Counted from the stretch's first letter, positions 54,518 to 63,940 are shown. The stretch is 64,000 bases of DNA from a bacterium (GCA_022072055.1 JAJVIK010000010.1:224627-288626); one strand, 5' to 3'. The notes: generated by a model not told the origin, from the letters alone. Made by a program: numbers and translations.

Positions 54518-55381
54518 ATGGAGTCCTTGCGAAACCTGACGAGTGGAAGAGGCGCGCGCCCCCTGGGATGGGCGTTTGTCCTTGTGCTGGCCGTGATGCT
54601 GCCGAGCTGCACGCAGACTGAAAGCGCGGGTCCGGATGAGGAGGTGGTGGTCGCCGAGGGAGCGCCCATCGATTCCGCGCCGGCGCCCGCGCCCGCGCAG
54701 TCTCCAACGACAGAGGCGGCGGTGGAAATCACCGAGGCGGCTCCCGGGTCAGCCGGGAGCGCGTCAGGGACTCAAACAACCCAACCAAGCGACTCCATGG
54801 AAGCGGACTCTGGGACGGTGGCCTCCGCGAGCGCGCCTTCCGCGCTTGACACCGCCGCCTCCCTTTCCCAAGGCGGGACGGGACTCGATGTCAAGAACGA
54901 GACGCCTAAGCTTCCGGAGGGCGTTTCCAGGGATTTCCAGCCCGTTTCCTTCGCCTATCTCTCCTCCTTTGAATACGATGTCCCCGATCCTTTCACCCTC
55001 AAGGGCATGAAGGAGGAGGAAATCTCAAAGCTCTCCGAACAGATTCCGGATTACATCAAGCGCCTGGATTCCAAGAAAATCGCGGTCAAAGGGTTTATGG
55101 TCCCGATTGATGTCGAAGGCGAGGGGGTGAAATCCTTCATCCTCACCTACAGCCAGATGATGTGCTGCTTCGGGCAGATGCCCTGGTACAACGAATGGGT
55201 GTATGTCGAAATGACTGATGGCAAGCCCGCTTCCTTCTACAACGACACGCCGATCACGGTGTCCGGTACGCTGGATGTGGGCGAGGAGATCGAGGATGGA
55301 TTTGTGATCAGCCTCTATCGGATGAAGGCGGAGAATGTCATCGCGGATGCCGCCAAGGGGGCCGATTCCTCGAACAATTGA
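54518..55381 (+). CDS. DUF3299 lipoprotein
   Basis: 287 aa. ATG 54518 follows a near-perfect AAAGGAGG. Lipobox MLPSC near residue 27, then a low-complexity Ala/Pro/Ser/Glu linker (30-130), then the DUF3299 domain (about 150-280): LDSKKIAVKGFMVPID, SFILTYSQMMCCFGQMPWYNE, TPITVSGTLDVGEEIEDGF. The paired Cys in MMCCFG are a family hallmark. It follows the His-rich lipoprotein by 32 bases. DUF3299 proteins are often near metal-uptake or lipoprotein-release ABC genes; none is present here. Confidence 0.78.
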   Translation: MESLRNLTSGRGARPLGWAFVLVLAVMLPSCTQTESAGPDEEVVVAEGAPIDSAPAPAPAQSPTTEAAVEITEAAPGSAGSASGTQTTQPSDSMEADSGTVASASAPSALDTAASLSQGGTGLDVKNETPKLPEGVSRDFQPVSFAYLSSFEYDVPDPFTLKGMKEEEISKLSEQIPDYIKRLDSKKIAVKGFMVPIDVEGEGVKSFILTYSQMMCCFGQMPWYNEWVYVEMTDGKPASFYNDTPITVSGTLDVGEEIEDGFVISLYRMKAENVIADAAKGADSSNN

Positions 55382-55383
55382 AG

Positions 55384-56511
55384 TCAAAGAAGTTCCCGAT
55401 AAATCCCGAACAACTCCTCCGCGGTTCGCTTCCAACTGAACGCCTGCGCGCGCGTAAGGCCGCGTTCGACAAGTCTTCCCCGCTCTTCCCGGTCCTCGAT
55501 TAATTCCAGCGCGGCGCTCGCCCAGGTCTCGGGGTCCGTTGGGGGAAGGAGCTTGGCGGCGTTTCCCACGGTCTCCGGGAGCGCGGCGGCGTTCGAGCAA
55601 ACCACCGGACACCCGCAAGCCATGGCCTCCAGCGGCGAATAGCCAAAACCCTCCATCCGGGAGGGGTACAGGAAAAGCGCGGCGGAGCTGTAGACCCGTC
55701 TAAGGAACGGGTCCGAAACCCATCCGAGCAGGATCACATCCCGCTCCAGACCCCGTTCGGCGATCAGCTCCCCGAGCGGTTTCATCCCGCGCGGACTGAC
55801 ATTCGGGTCTCCGGCAAGGACCAGTTTTCGAGGGGTTGAGGTCTTTTCCCGAAAGACCCGATACGCATCCAGTAGAAGCGAGAGGTTCTTTCGTCCGTCA
55901 ATTCCCCCGCAGTAAAACAAGAACCCCATGTCGCAACCGATGTTCCGTCGAAAATGCTTGCGCGCCTCGACTGTCCAATCCTCCGGGTGAAAGGCCGGAT
56001 CGATCCCCTGATAGACCCGCCGGAGGGGAGCTTTTGGGGACAGGCCGAGCAATTCCAACCTTGCTTGGGAGGTGTCGGACACGGTCACAATCCGGTCGGC
56101 GACCCGGAAGACTGTCCCCAGGCGGCGCCTGTAAACCGCCTCCTCTCGCGCCGTATCGAAGAAGAGCTCGGGCAGGTCGAGCGGGGCGAGGTCATGGAGC
56201 GTGACCACGGTGGGACAACTGGGGGAGGCCCAGACATCGCCAGTGAGGAAGTGCATCACTCGAATATCCCCCAGCAAGAGTCGCCGCGCGGCCCCCACCA
56301 ACGGACGCCGCAACATCCGCAGCGCGCGGGCCGCGGAGACAAACCGATCCCGGGGACTCAGGTCCACCCCCTTCAGGTCGGAATTCGAGTCGAGAATCAG
56401 CGCCAGGGTCTCACTCGAGTCAAGCCGGTCGAGCTCGATCACGAGGTTGAGCATCCGGCGATACCCGCGAGTGGAGCGGGCCACCTCACGCAGGTCCAAG
56501 GCGATGGTCAT
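55384..56511 (-). CDS. Glycosyltransferase family 4/1 (GT-B fold)
   Basis: 375 aa. N-domain MTIALDLREVARSTRGY (mannosyltransferase-like G-x-G-R opening), TLHDLAPLDLPELFF, VSDTSQARLELLG. C-domain donor site: FLYPSRMEGFGYSPLEAMACGCPVV split across the E-x7-E motif. Stop converges 2 bases from the DUF3299 stop. It is followed in transcription order after the O-antigen-ligase-like gene (36-base gap), so both likely build the same surface glycan. Confidence 0.88.
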   Translation of the reverse strand: MTIALDLREVARSTRGYRRMLNLVIELDRLDSSETLALILDSNSDLKGVDLSPRDRFVSAARALRMLRRPLVGAARRLLLGDIRVMHFLTGDVWASPSCPTVVTLHDLAPLDLPELFFDTAREEAVYRRRLGTVFRVADRIVTVSDTSQARLELLGLSPKAPLRRVYQGIDPAFHPEDWTVEARKHFRRNIGCDMGFLFYCGGIDGRKNLSLLLDAYRVFREKTSTPRKLVLAGDPNVSPRGMKPLGELIAERGLERDVILLGWVSDPFLRRVYSSAALFLYPSRMEGFGYSPLEAMACGCPVVCSNAAALPETVGNAAKLLPPTDPETWASAALELIEDREERGRLVERGLTRAQAFSWKRTAEELFGIYRELL

Positions 56512-56547
56512 GGGAGTCGGGCCAATCCTGGAGAAGGGCGCATGGAA

Positions 56548-58806
56548 TCACTCTTCCGTTCGGTTGGGAAGGCTTGCGAGCTCCGCCGCAAGACGCTCCA
56601 GTTCGGCGTGATTACCCTGTTTCTTGAAAGTCTCGCGCGCTTCCTCAAAGTACTTGCGCGCCAGGGCGGGATCGAACAAGCGGTCCCGATAGATCCGGGC
56701 GAGGGCCAGTTCGGCCATCGGGAAGTCGGGGCGACGTCCGCCCAGCGCCTCCAGAAACCCCCTGTAGTGCCGCGCCGCCTCGCGAAATTCCCCGCGCGCC
56801 TCGAGCAATCGCGCCAGCCGCAGATGGGAATCCGGGAGGTCCGGGTTGGCGAGATCCGGGCTCAAACCCGAGAAATGGATGTCAGCCAGGAAAGACTGAC
56901 GGGCCGCATCGGGGTTCCCCAACCCCTCCGCCACGCGTCCCTTGAGATAATGAAGGCCGGGACGGTCCCGGTCGAGCGCCTCGAAAAAGGCCAGCAACGG
57001 CGCGGCGGCCGCCATGTTCCCCTTCTCAATCTGGGCGCGCGCCTCCAGCAGCAAGAGCTCCGGATCATCGGAGACCGCCTTCGCCCGTCGAATGGATGAA
57101 ATCGCGGCGTTGTAGTCCCCCCGGTTGAGCAGCGCCAGCGCGAAAAGGACCTGATAATCCCCCTCGCCCGGCACACGGGAAGCCACGCGACGTATGGCGG
57201 CCTCGGCTTTACGGCTATCCCCGCCGGGAATCTTGCCGCTCAGAATCTCCCGCGCCATGGCCGCCTCCCGCAAGGAGACATACCGGATGTCCGCCATCCA
57301 CAGCATTCCCACACCGAGCGCGAGAAGGGACAACGAGAGGAAGGCTCCTCGCGCCCGAGTGAAGAGAGAGCGCAAGGGGACACTCCGAAGAAGCCCCCCT
57401 TCACTGAGAGCCGCGCCTAGGAGCACGGCTAGAAGATAGGCCTGCGCGGGACGATGAAAGGGGAGGTCAAACAGACTCCCGCCCAGCGCCGACCACCATC
57501 CGGAAAGAAACCCAAGGCGGATCAATCGGTCCCTTCGACAGGCGCCGGTGTGAATCAGTCCGAATGCTCGGACCTGAGCGCATACAAGAAACAGGAGAAT
57601 GCCGAGGAATCCGAGAACTCCCCATTCGACAAGGGCTTGGAGGAATTCGTTGTGCAAATGGTTGGCGCGAAGGGAGTGGAGACGAGCCACTCGGCCCGCG
57701 AACAGATCGGAATCGGGGCCCTCGACCATCCCACGCAGGACACCGAGGAACCGGATCTTGAACTCCCCCGGGCCGATCCCCAACCACGGGTTGGCCTCCC
57801 ACAGGCGGAACCCCGACACCCACAGCAATGCTCGGACCGCGATGGAATCGCCCTTGAGCGAAAGGGTTTCGAGCCATCGTCCAAGGTATGGCCCCTCCTC
57901 GGAGGGACTCAAGACATCCGCGAAGAGCCATCCCGCGAGCACTAGCGCGAGCACCAATGCACCGGCCACCAGCGGCCTCATCCACGCGGCGCTTCGGTTG
58001 GTTCCGCCCCTCTGGCCTCCGGTCAACCGGAGGCACAGGAGGAAATGCAACGCCCCGGCGGCAAGCGCGAGAAATCCGCCCTTGGACCGTGTGGCGACAA
58101 TCGAAACCATGACCGCCCCGAGCACGGTCAAACCGAGGATCTTCCTGAATGGCCCCCTCCGCCCCAGGGTCCAACCCAGCGCAGGGAAAAAGGCGATGGC
58201 CAGATAGCCGGCCACAAAGTTCGGATTGCCGATCGTACCGTACACCGCCTCCTTGACCCGTTGATCCATGAGATCGATCTCACTCCAGGCGGCCACGGGG
58301 TTCAGCGAGATTCCCAGCCGATTGCCGACCATCTCTGTCACCACGATCCCGGTCTCCAGCCCGAGTCCAAGTAGAACCGCGAGCGCGAGGAGCGAGCGGG
58401 ATTGCGTGGAGCAGAACGCCAGACTCGCTGAGCACGCCACCAGGAGCCAAGACAGGACCGGCAACAGGACATGCAGCCGATAGGAAAGAATCGGGTTGAT
58501 GCCCCCAACGGCGAGATCCAGAGATGGCTCCTTCAGATCGAGAAACAGACGGACAAGGAGCACCGGCGCGAGACTCCCCAACAAGAGGAGCGCCCGGGGT
58601 ATCCTCGGCGGGGTGCGGGCCGCTCCGGCGGCGGTGATGACCCATGTTCCCCACACCAGCGCCGCAAGCCCCCCGAAGGCCGCCAGCGCGAGCATCGGCG
58701 GCTCCCGGAATACATGCAGGCTCTGGGGATCGTGAAGGAACAGGGTCACCCACGTTCCGGCCACAAGCACGGCGATGAGGGTCCCCCGCAAGAGACGTTC
58801 GGTCAC
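56548..58806 (-). CDS. O-antigen ligase/polymerase-like membrane protein with TPR tail
   Basis: About 752 aa from GTG 58806. N-terminal 480 residues have 10-12 transmembrane segments with the Wzy/WaaL-type periplasmic loop (WLGIGPGEFKIRF, HLHNEFLQALVEWGVLGFLG). The C-terminal ~250 residues are TPR-like helices (GDYQVLFALALLNRGDYNAAI, RPGLHYLKGRVAEGLGN, EFREAARHYRGFLEAL). GTG 58806 is proposed because AAAGGGG precedes it and a positive MTERLLRG then leads into TM1; the frame is open to a TTG at 58914, inside pilB. Ligates or polymerises glycans, or attaches them to pilin. Confidence 0.8.
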   Translation of the reverse strand: MTERLLRGTLIAVLVAGTWVTLFLHDPQSLHVFREPPMLALAAFGGLAALVWGTWVITAAGAARTPPRIPRALLLLGSLAPVLLVRLFLDLKEPSLDLAVGGINPILSYRLHVLLPVLSWLLVACSASLAFCSTQSRSLLALAVLLGLGLETGIVVTEMVGNRLGISLNPVAAWSEIDLMDQRVKEAVYGTIGNPNFVAGYLAIAFFPALGWTLGRRGPFRKILGLTVLGAVMVSIVATRSKGGFLALAAGALHFLLCLRLTGGQRGGTNRSAAWMRPLVAGALVLALVLAGWLFADVLSPSEEGPYLGRWLETLSLKGDSIAVRALLWVSGFRLWEANPWLGIGPGEFKIRFLGVLRGMVEGPDSDLFAGRVARLHSLRANHLHNEFLQALVEWGVLGFLGILLFLVCAQVRAFGLIHTGACRRDRLIRLGFLSGWWSALGGSLFDLPFHRPAQAYLLAVLLGAALSEGGLLRSVPLRSLFTRARGAFLSLSLLALGVGMLWMADIRYVSLREAAMAREILSGKIPGGDSRKAEAAIRRVASRVPGEGDYQVLFALALLNRGDYNAAISSIRRAKAVSDDPELLLLEARAQIEKGNMAAAAPLLAFFEALDRDRPGLHYLKGRVAEGLGNPDAARQSFLADIHFSGLSPDLANPDLPDSHLRLARLLEARGEFREAARHYRGFLEALGGRRPDFPMAELALARIYRDRLFDPALARKYFEEARETFKKQGNHAELERLAAELASLPNRTEE

Positions 58807-58891
58807 CCTGGCCGCCCCTTTCGGGAGCGGAGCGCCGGTATCGGAGAGATGGGACACATCCAAGGAAACGGAAGAGGCGGGTCCGCCCGGG

Positions 58892-60673
58892 TTACTCCTG
58901 GGTTTCGCGTACAACCTCTTCGATGGTGGTCAAGCCGAGAACGATCTTCTTCCAGCCGTCCTCGCGCATGGTCAGCATCCCCTCCTCGCGAGCCTGCTGG
59001 AAGATCACCGAGCTCGGGGCGCGCGCCAACACCATGTCGCGAATGGTCTGGGAAAGCACGAACACCTCGAAGATCCCCAAACGGCCCTTGTACCCCGAGA
59101 AATTGCACTCGTCGCATCCCATGCCCTTGTAGAAAGTGACCCCGGATACATCCTCGCGATCCACCCCGAGGTCGTAAAGCTCATCATCCGAGGGGGTGTA
59201 CGGCTGCTTGCAGCGATTGCAGATGGTCCGAACCAACCGTTGGGCGACAACCGCCTCCACCGAGGAGGTGATCAGGAACGGCTCCACCCCCATGTCGGTG
59301 AGTCGGGTCACCGCCGAGGGAGCATCATTGGTGTGCAGGGTGGATAGGACCAAGTGACCGGTGAGCGAGGCCTCGATCGCGATTTGCGCGGTTTCGGAGT
59401 CGCGAATCTCACCGACCATGATCACATCCGGGTCCTGACGAAGAATCGCGCGCAGGCAGGAGGCGAAGGTCAGTCCCACCTCAGGGTTGATGTTGACCTG
59501 GACAACCCCCTTAAACTCATACTCGACCGGGTTTTCCACGGTGATGATCTTGAGTTCCGGGTTATAGATGCGCTGCAGCGCCCCATAGAGCGTGGTGGTC
59601 TTTCCGGACCCGGTGGGGCCGGTGACCAGGAGAATGCCGTTGGGCCGCTTGATGATCTTCTCGATGATGGTGAGGTTTTCCGGGGTGAGTCCGGATTGCT
59701 CGAGTCCGACCATCGCGTTTTGACGGTCGAGGATGCGGAGCACGATGCTCTCGCCGCAGACAGTGGGCAGCGAGGAGACGCGCATGTCCACCTCGCGCCC
59801 GGAAATGTTCACCTTGATGCGCCCATCCTGGGGCATGCGGTACTCCGAGATGTCCATGTTGGACATGACCTTGATGCGCGAGACCAGCGCGCTCCAGAGC
59901 TGTTTCGGAGGCGGCTTGGTCTCGTGCAAGGCGCCATCCACGCGATAGCGGATCCGGAACGACTCCTGAAACGGCTCCAAGTGAAGGTCGGAGGCGCGGT
60001 CCTTGACCGCCTGGAGCAGGATCAGGTTGACCAACTTGATGATCGGGGGCTGGTTGGCGAGTTTCTCGAGGTTGCCGATGTCATCCTCGCGAACCTCGAA
60101 GTTGATGTCCTCCTCGTTGATGCTCTCGAGGATGCGTTCGATGCTGGTGTCCACCTGACCGTAGTACTCGTCGATCAGATCGATCACATCCATCTCGCGG
60201 GCGACCGCGCCGCGAACCGGGTGGCCGACCAACTGCTCGATATCATCGATGGCGCGGATGTTGGTCGGATCGGCCATCGCCAGAACCAGTGCGCCATCCT
60301 CCCATTTGATCGGAAAGACGGCGTAGTAATGCGCGGCGGCCGCCGGGAAGGCCGAGACGACGTTCGGATCGATCTCGTAGTCCTTCATCCGGATAAATTC
60401 CATGCCGAGCTTCTCGGCCAGCATGACGAGCATCTCCTCCTCGGAGGAGTAACCCGCCGCCTGGGTGAGACCGGCGAGCAGGGTCTGGCCCGCCTCGGAC
60501 TGGTCGAAGGCGCTCCCGCCCTCCTTGGGCGCGGTGGCGCTCTTGACCCGGGTCCCAGCCTCGGACTCGTCCGGGGCGGCGTCCGAACTTCCCACCAGCC
60601 CGGCCGATTCAAGCAGGGAGTCGATGTCGAAATCGCGGCTGTTGCCGTTATTGGGGGCTTCAGGCTTGGCCAT
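58892..60673 (-). CDS. pilB: Type IV pilus assembly / type II secretion ATPase PilB/GspE
   Basis: 593 aa extension ATPase. N-terminal acidic disordered segment (1-75), MshEN-like domain (80-190), then the secretion ATPase: Walker A GPTGSGKTTTLYG, Asp box (VENPVEYEFKG), Walker B DPDVIMVGEIRDSET, His box TGHLVLSTLHTND and a tetracysteine zinc site CNRC ... CDEC. Presence of pilT directly downstream in gene order (starting upstream at 61752) favours the pilus over secretion. Its gene precedes the ligase-like gene with a possible 22-base overlap. Confidence 0.93.
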   Translation of the reverse strand: MAKPEAPNNGNSRDFDIDSLLESAGLVGSSDAAPDESEAGTRVKSATAPKEGGSAFDQSEAGQTLLAGLTQAAGYSSEEEMLVMLAEKLGMEFIRMKDYEIDPNVVSAFPAAAAHYYAVFPIKWEDGALVLAMADPTNIRAIDDIEQLVGHPVRGAVAREMDVIDLIDEYYGQVDTSIERILESINEEDINFEVREDDIGNLEKLANQPPIIKLVNLILLQAVKDRASDLHLEPFQESFRIRYRVDGALHETKPPPKQLWSALVSRIKVMSNMDISEYRMPQDGRIKVNISGREVDMRVSSLPTVCGESIVLRILDRQNAMVGLEQSGLTPENLTIIEKIIKRPNGILLVTGPTGSGKTTTLYGALQRIYNPELKIITVENPVEYEFKGVVQVNINPEVGLTFASCLRAILRQDPDVIMVGEIRDSETAQIAIEASLTGHLVLSTLHTNDAPSAVTRLTDMGVEPFLITSSVEAVVAQRLVRTICNRCKQPYTPSDDELYDLGVDREDVSGVTFYKGMGCDECNFSGYKGRLGIFEVFVLSQTIRDMVLARAPSSVIFQQAREEGMLTMREDGWKKIVLGLTTIEEVVRETQE

Positions 60674-60687
60674 GGCTCTGGGGCTTG

Positions 60688-61752
60688 TCAGCCGAGCATG
60701 CGCTGACGAAGTTCCTCGGGGTTGGCGGCGCGCGCGATGGCGTCCTCGCCGGTGATCTTCTTCGCGTTGTAGTGGTTCAAGAGGGATTGATCCATGCTGA
60801 TCATCCCGAGTTTCTGTCCGGTTTGGATGGAACTCAAGATTCGGTTGGTCTTGCGCTCACGGATCAGGTTGGCGATGGCCGGGGTCATGATCATGATCTC
60901 ATAGGCCGCCACGCGCCCCTTGCCGCTGGCGTGCGGGAGGAGCTGCTGCGATATCACCGCCGCAAGTGTCACCGAAAGCTGCATCCGAACCTGCTCCTGC
61001 TGGGTGACCGGGAAAGCGTCCACAATCCGGTTGATGGTCTGCGCCGCGCTGTTGGTGTGGAGCGTGGCGAACACCAGGTGCCCTGTTTCCGAAGCGGTGA
61101 TCGCCGCCTCCATGGTCTCCAGGTCCCTCATCTCGCCCACTAGGATGCAGTCCGGATCCTGACGGAGCGCTTGGCGGAGAGCATGCGCGAACGAGGGCGT
61201 GTCGATGTTGAGCTCGCGGTGGGTGACAATCGAGCGTTTGTGCGGGTGGTAGTACTCAATCGGATCTTCAATGGTGATAATGTGGTGATCCATGTTCGCG
61301 TTCACATAATCGATCATGGAGGCCAACGTTGTGGTCTTGCCCGACCCGGTCGGACCGACCACCAGGATCAGACCGCGCGGGCGCGCGAGCAGCTCCTTGA
61401 TCGCCCCGACCGGAAGGCCGAGCTGCTCGAAGGTCAGAATCCGGAATGGGATCAGGCGCATCACGATCCCGATCGTGCCGCGCGTGCGCAGCACGCTCAC
61501 CCGAAAGCGCGCCAGGTTGCCGAAAGCGTACCCGAAGTCGCAGGAGCCGATCTGCTGGACCTCCTCGCGATAGCGGTCGGGGGTGATCGCCTCCATCAGG
61601 TGGACCGAATCCTCCGGGGTGAGCGGCTCGCTGGAGAGGTTTTCCAGACGGCCATCCACGCGAATGGTCGGGGGACGTCCCACCGAAATGTGCAGATCGG
61701 AGGCGTCACGCTCCACCACCATGCGCAGCAAATCGTTGATTTCAAGCGCCAT
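60688..61752 (-). CDS. pilT: Type IV pilus retraction ATPase PilT
   Basis: 354 aa. Walker A GPTGSGKTTTLASM, Asp box TIEDPIEYYH, Walker B DCILVGEMRDLETM, His box ETGHLVFATLHTNSA. N-terminal PAS-like domain (ASDLHISVGRPPTIRVDGRL) and C-terminal AIRE-type motif region (EIMIMTPAIANLIRE). Lies 14 bases before pilB in the same direction, so twitching retraction and extension motors are co-expressed. Confidence 0.94.
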   Translation of the reverse strand: MALEINDLLRMVVERDASDLHISVGRPPTIRVDGRLENLSSEPLTPEDSVHLMEAITPDRYREEVQQIGSCDFGYAFGNLARFRVSVLRTRGTIGIVMRLIPFRILTFEQLGLPVGAIKELLARPRGLILVVGPTGSGKTTTLASMIDYVNANMDHHIITIEDPIEYYHPHKRSIVTHRELNIDTPSFAHALRQALRQDPDCILVGEMRDLETMEAAITASETGHLVFATLHTNSAAQTINRIVDAFPVTQQEQVRMQLSVTLAAVISQQLLPHASGKGRVAAYEIMIMTPAIANLIRERKTNRILSSIQTGQKLGMISMDQSLLNHYNAKKITGEDAIARAANPEELRQRMLG

Positions 61753-61880
61753 CTTGGTTGTCTCCGTGGCCGGTCGGGGAGGCGGTGACCGGGCGGTTGG
61801 CTCCCGTTTTTCAGGGCTGATAAATCAAGCTAGTGTTCGGCCCGGCGAGTGTCAAGTGCCGGATTGGGCATTTCCGGGTT

Positions 61881-62831
61881 CTAGTCCGGGTGAAGGCGGC
61901 ATTCCAGGGTCAGCCGCCTGAAGGCGATGGAGACCCGGTGGACACCCGGAACCTCCCAACCGATGTTGAGCCCGCCCAAACGGTAGTCCGCGAGGTCACG
62001 CGAGTCGGCCAGGAACCCCTCCTCCCAAGCCCGTTTGAGGGCATCCTTGGCCAGGGCGAGCATCTCCGCGCGGTAAGGAACCCATTCCCCGCTCCGGATC
62101 GAGCGATCCGCGTAGGTTCTGCTTGTGGGGGTGAAGATCAGCTTGCGGGTGAACAGGTCTTTGTGGCAGAGAGCCGGGATCGGGTCCGCGCGGTCGTCGT
62201 AGATCGGTACACCCAGCCAAAGGTAATCCCCGAATCCCGGGCTGTTTCGGTTTCCGTTCTGGACAGTGAGGAACAACTGGAACTGGGCGGCATGAATGCC
62301 GGGGTCATAGCTTGCGGATTCGATCCGCTCCGAATGGACCAGGCGCGCCTGGAGGGTAAAGTCGATGGAGGCCAGCTCGGATAAGGGGGGACAGAGGGAC
62401 AGGCCGGTCTTCGGGTCGCGGAACTCTTGCTGGAGGAGGAGGTGGGGCCAAGGCTCGCCGAGCTTTCGGTGACCGTTGACCCATTCCTTGCGTGAATCCA
62501 TCTCCAGGGTCACTTCCACATCCGCCGAGCCTGAGTGCTTGATCCGGAGCGCTTTCGAGCCATCCGCGAAGGTCAGGTTCCCCGTTTCCGCGTGGATCAT
62601 CGTCGCGCTTGCGAGGGAGTGACGGCTGCTCCATTGGGCGAGCTCCCAGACCGGAGATTCCCCGCCCGCGCTCCAAATCAGCGTTCCGGCCTCAACCCGC
62701 GCGCCGGGGGTGGCGTCAAGGACGATGAACCCGTTGGCGAAGAAGGGATCGCGCAGGGATGAAACGGAATCCCCCCCGCGCGCCGGGGCCGGGGCAACGA
62801 ACAGCAAGGTCGCCAGGAGCGCTCTTAGCAT
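61881..62831 (-). CDS. Secreted protein of unknown family
   Basis: 316 aa; not recognised. Signal peptide of about 18 residues (MLRALLATLLFVAPAPARG). The rest is beta-rich without repeats; conserved-looking segments include GNLTFADGSKALRIKHSG, HLLLQQEFRDPKTGLSL, FQLFLTVQNGNRNSPGFGDYLWLG and LGGLNIGWEVPGVHRVSIAF. It looks like a lectin/jelly-roll carbohydrate-associated protein, as many such orphans are in Planctomycetes-like genomes. Stands alone, upstream of nothing obvious. Confidence 0.6.
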   Translation of the reverse strand: MLRALLATLLFVAPAPARGGDSVSSLRDPFFANGFIVLDATPGARVEAGTLIWSAGGESPVWELAQWSSRHSLASATMIHAETGNLTFADGSKALRIKHSGSADVEVTLEMDSRKEWVNGHRKLGEPWPHLLLQQEFRDPKTGLSLCPPLSELASIDFTLQARLVHSERIESASYDPGIHAAQFQLFLTVQNGNRNSPGFGDYLWLGVPIYDDRADPIPALCHKDLFTRKLIFTPTSRTYADRSIRSGEWVPYRAEMLALAKDALKRAWEEGFLADSRDLADYRLGGLNIGWEVPGVHRVSIAFRRLTLECRLHPD

Positions 62832-62936
62832 GCTCTCACGCTAGCACTGGGTGGAGTGGAAGGGGAGCCAAGGAGTGTGGGATGGGTGAGGCGGATATCA
62901 ACAGGGGTACCATACGTGGGTTGGGACGACAAACCG

Positions 62937-62991
62937 ATGGCCAGGACCTACCAAGTGAAACAGGCCTTGAGGGCTGGCGAGAGGCTAAGAG
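62937..62991 (+). pseudogene. Possible remnant of the toxin partner of HicB
   Basis: From 62937 one frame reads ARTYQVKQALRAGERL after the Met, which faintly resembles the C-terminal end (RYQVRDAREFLE-) of toxins encoded just before this type of HicB antitoxin. Nothing recognisable lies further upstream. Very short, so the match may be chance. Confidence 0.2.
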
Positions 62992-63123
62992 ATGAAACCG
63001 ATTCTGAATGACCACTACACGTATCGGATCATGTGGTCCGAGGGGGACCAGGAATATGTGGGGCTTTGCTTGGAATTTCCGAGCTTGAGTTGGCTGGATG
63101 CTTCCCCGACGGCTCGCGCTTGA
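62992..63123 (+). pseudogene. Truncated HicB-family antitoxin
   Basis: 43 codons: MKPILNDHYTYRIMWSEGDQ then EYVGLCLEFPSLSWLDASPT, ending ARA-stop. This is the N-terminal half of a HicB antitoxin (typical: ILNHYTYRVTWSxEDxEYVGLCxEFPSLSWL); the usual helical C-terminal part with the DNA-binding region is gone. The similarity stops near 63108, where sequence related to a broken RHS gene on the other strand begins (AATCTGACCCC region). No functional toxin is adjacent. Confidence 0.7.
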
Positions 63124-63129
63124 GGGGGC

Positions 63130-63719
63130 GGAAGAAGGGGTCAGATTGAAGCGGCTCGCGAGCGCCAAGCTCGCGGGGTAAGAGGCAGGCTCGTCCACGC
63201 GCAAGAGGTTGAGGCCGTCGTACTCGTAGCGCCGCCCGCTTTGAAGCGCGCCGGGGTTCGCGCCCGTCCCCCCGGCGAACTGGAAGCGCTTCGACAGCGC
63301 GCCATCGCAGGACAGGCAGTACTCGTACTCGACCGACCCGACATTGTTGGCCGTGTTCGTGTACTTCACTGCGCGGGTCATCTGGTCCCTCACATTCCAA
63401 GTATAGTCCCACTTCTCCGCCTGGCTCCAGACCCCGCCGCTCTTGGTCTCCTTGAGCGCCTGGGTGAGGTTGCCGTTGGTGTCGTAGGCGTAGTCGATCC
63501 GCGTGTCCCCGTTGGCCCCGGTCCAGGAGGCCCCGCTGTAGCGACGTCGAGTTCGTTCAGGTCGTTGTACTCCAGCGTCTAGGTGAGGTCCTCGGTGATT
63601 GTGCCGTTCTTGTTGACCGTCTGCATCGAAGACCGATTCCCCACCTTGTCGTACCCAAACTCGTGCTCGTACGCGACCACCCACACATCTCCGTTATGGT
63701 TGGTCCGGTGGACCCCGGT
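63130..63719 (-). pseudogene. RHS/YD-repeat protein remnant
   Basis: On the minus strand YD-repeat units are readable: YEHEFGYDKVGNRSSMQTV, then after a break YAYDTNGNLTQALKETK, WDYTWNVRDQMTRAVKY, CDGALSKRFQF, RYEYDGLNLLRVDE. Damage: an in-frame TAG (63579-63581) where a Tyr is expected (EDLT-stop-TLEYNDLNEL) and a frameshift near 63546-63551 (NEL to RRYSGASW). Both ends run into unrelated sequence. It is a fragment of the core of an RHS/toxin-type wall-associated protein. Confidence 0.75.
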
Positions 63720-63909
63720 GCCAAGGGGGGGATGCGCTTAGTCCCTTGTACTCCTCGGTTTCGGGGTTGCCACCGACACTGGGGAAGTGGAGCAGGAACC
63801 TTGCACTACACCAGGTCCCGACTACTGGCTACGGTCGTTGGCGGAAAACACAATCCTGTGCCTCTACCCCTTCCTGTCCCGGTTCACCTGGAATCCGACA
63901 GTTCCGTGG
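63720..63909. other. Spacer between RHS remnant and IS end
   Basis: 190 bases with no convincing gene or repeat on either strand. It probably contains the left end of the insertion sequence that starts just beyond; no terminal inverted repeat can be checked because the element runs out of the window. Confidence 0.35.
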
Positions 63910-63940
63910 TTCGGATAAGCAACATAGAATCTTATCCGAA
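63910..63940. repeat. Hairpin in front of the transposase gene
   Basis: TTCGGATAAG (63910-63919), 11-base loop, CTTATCCGAA (63931-63940): a perfect 10-bp stem ending just before the ribosome site CGGAGGAAAC. Placed this way it could be part of the IS terminal region or hide the start of the transposase mRNA against outside transcription. Confidence 0.5.

Noticed and set aside
59354..60706. 450-codon plus-strand frame opposite pilB
   Set aside because: Exactly complementary to the ATPase core; no start site or domain.
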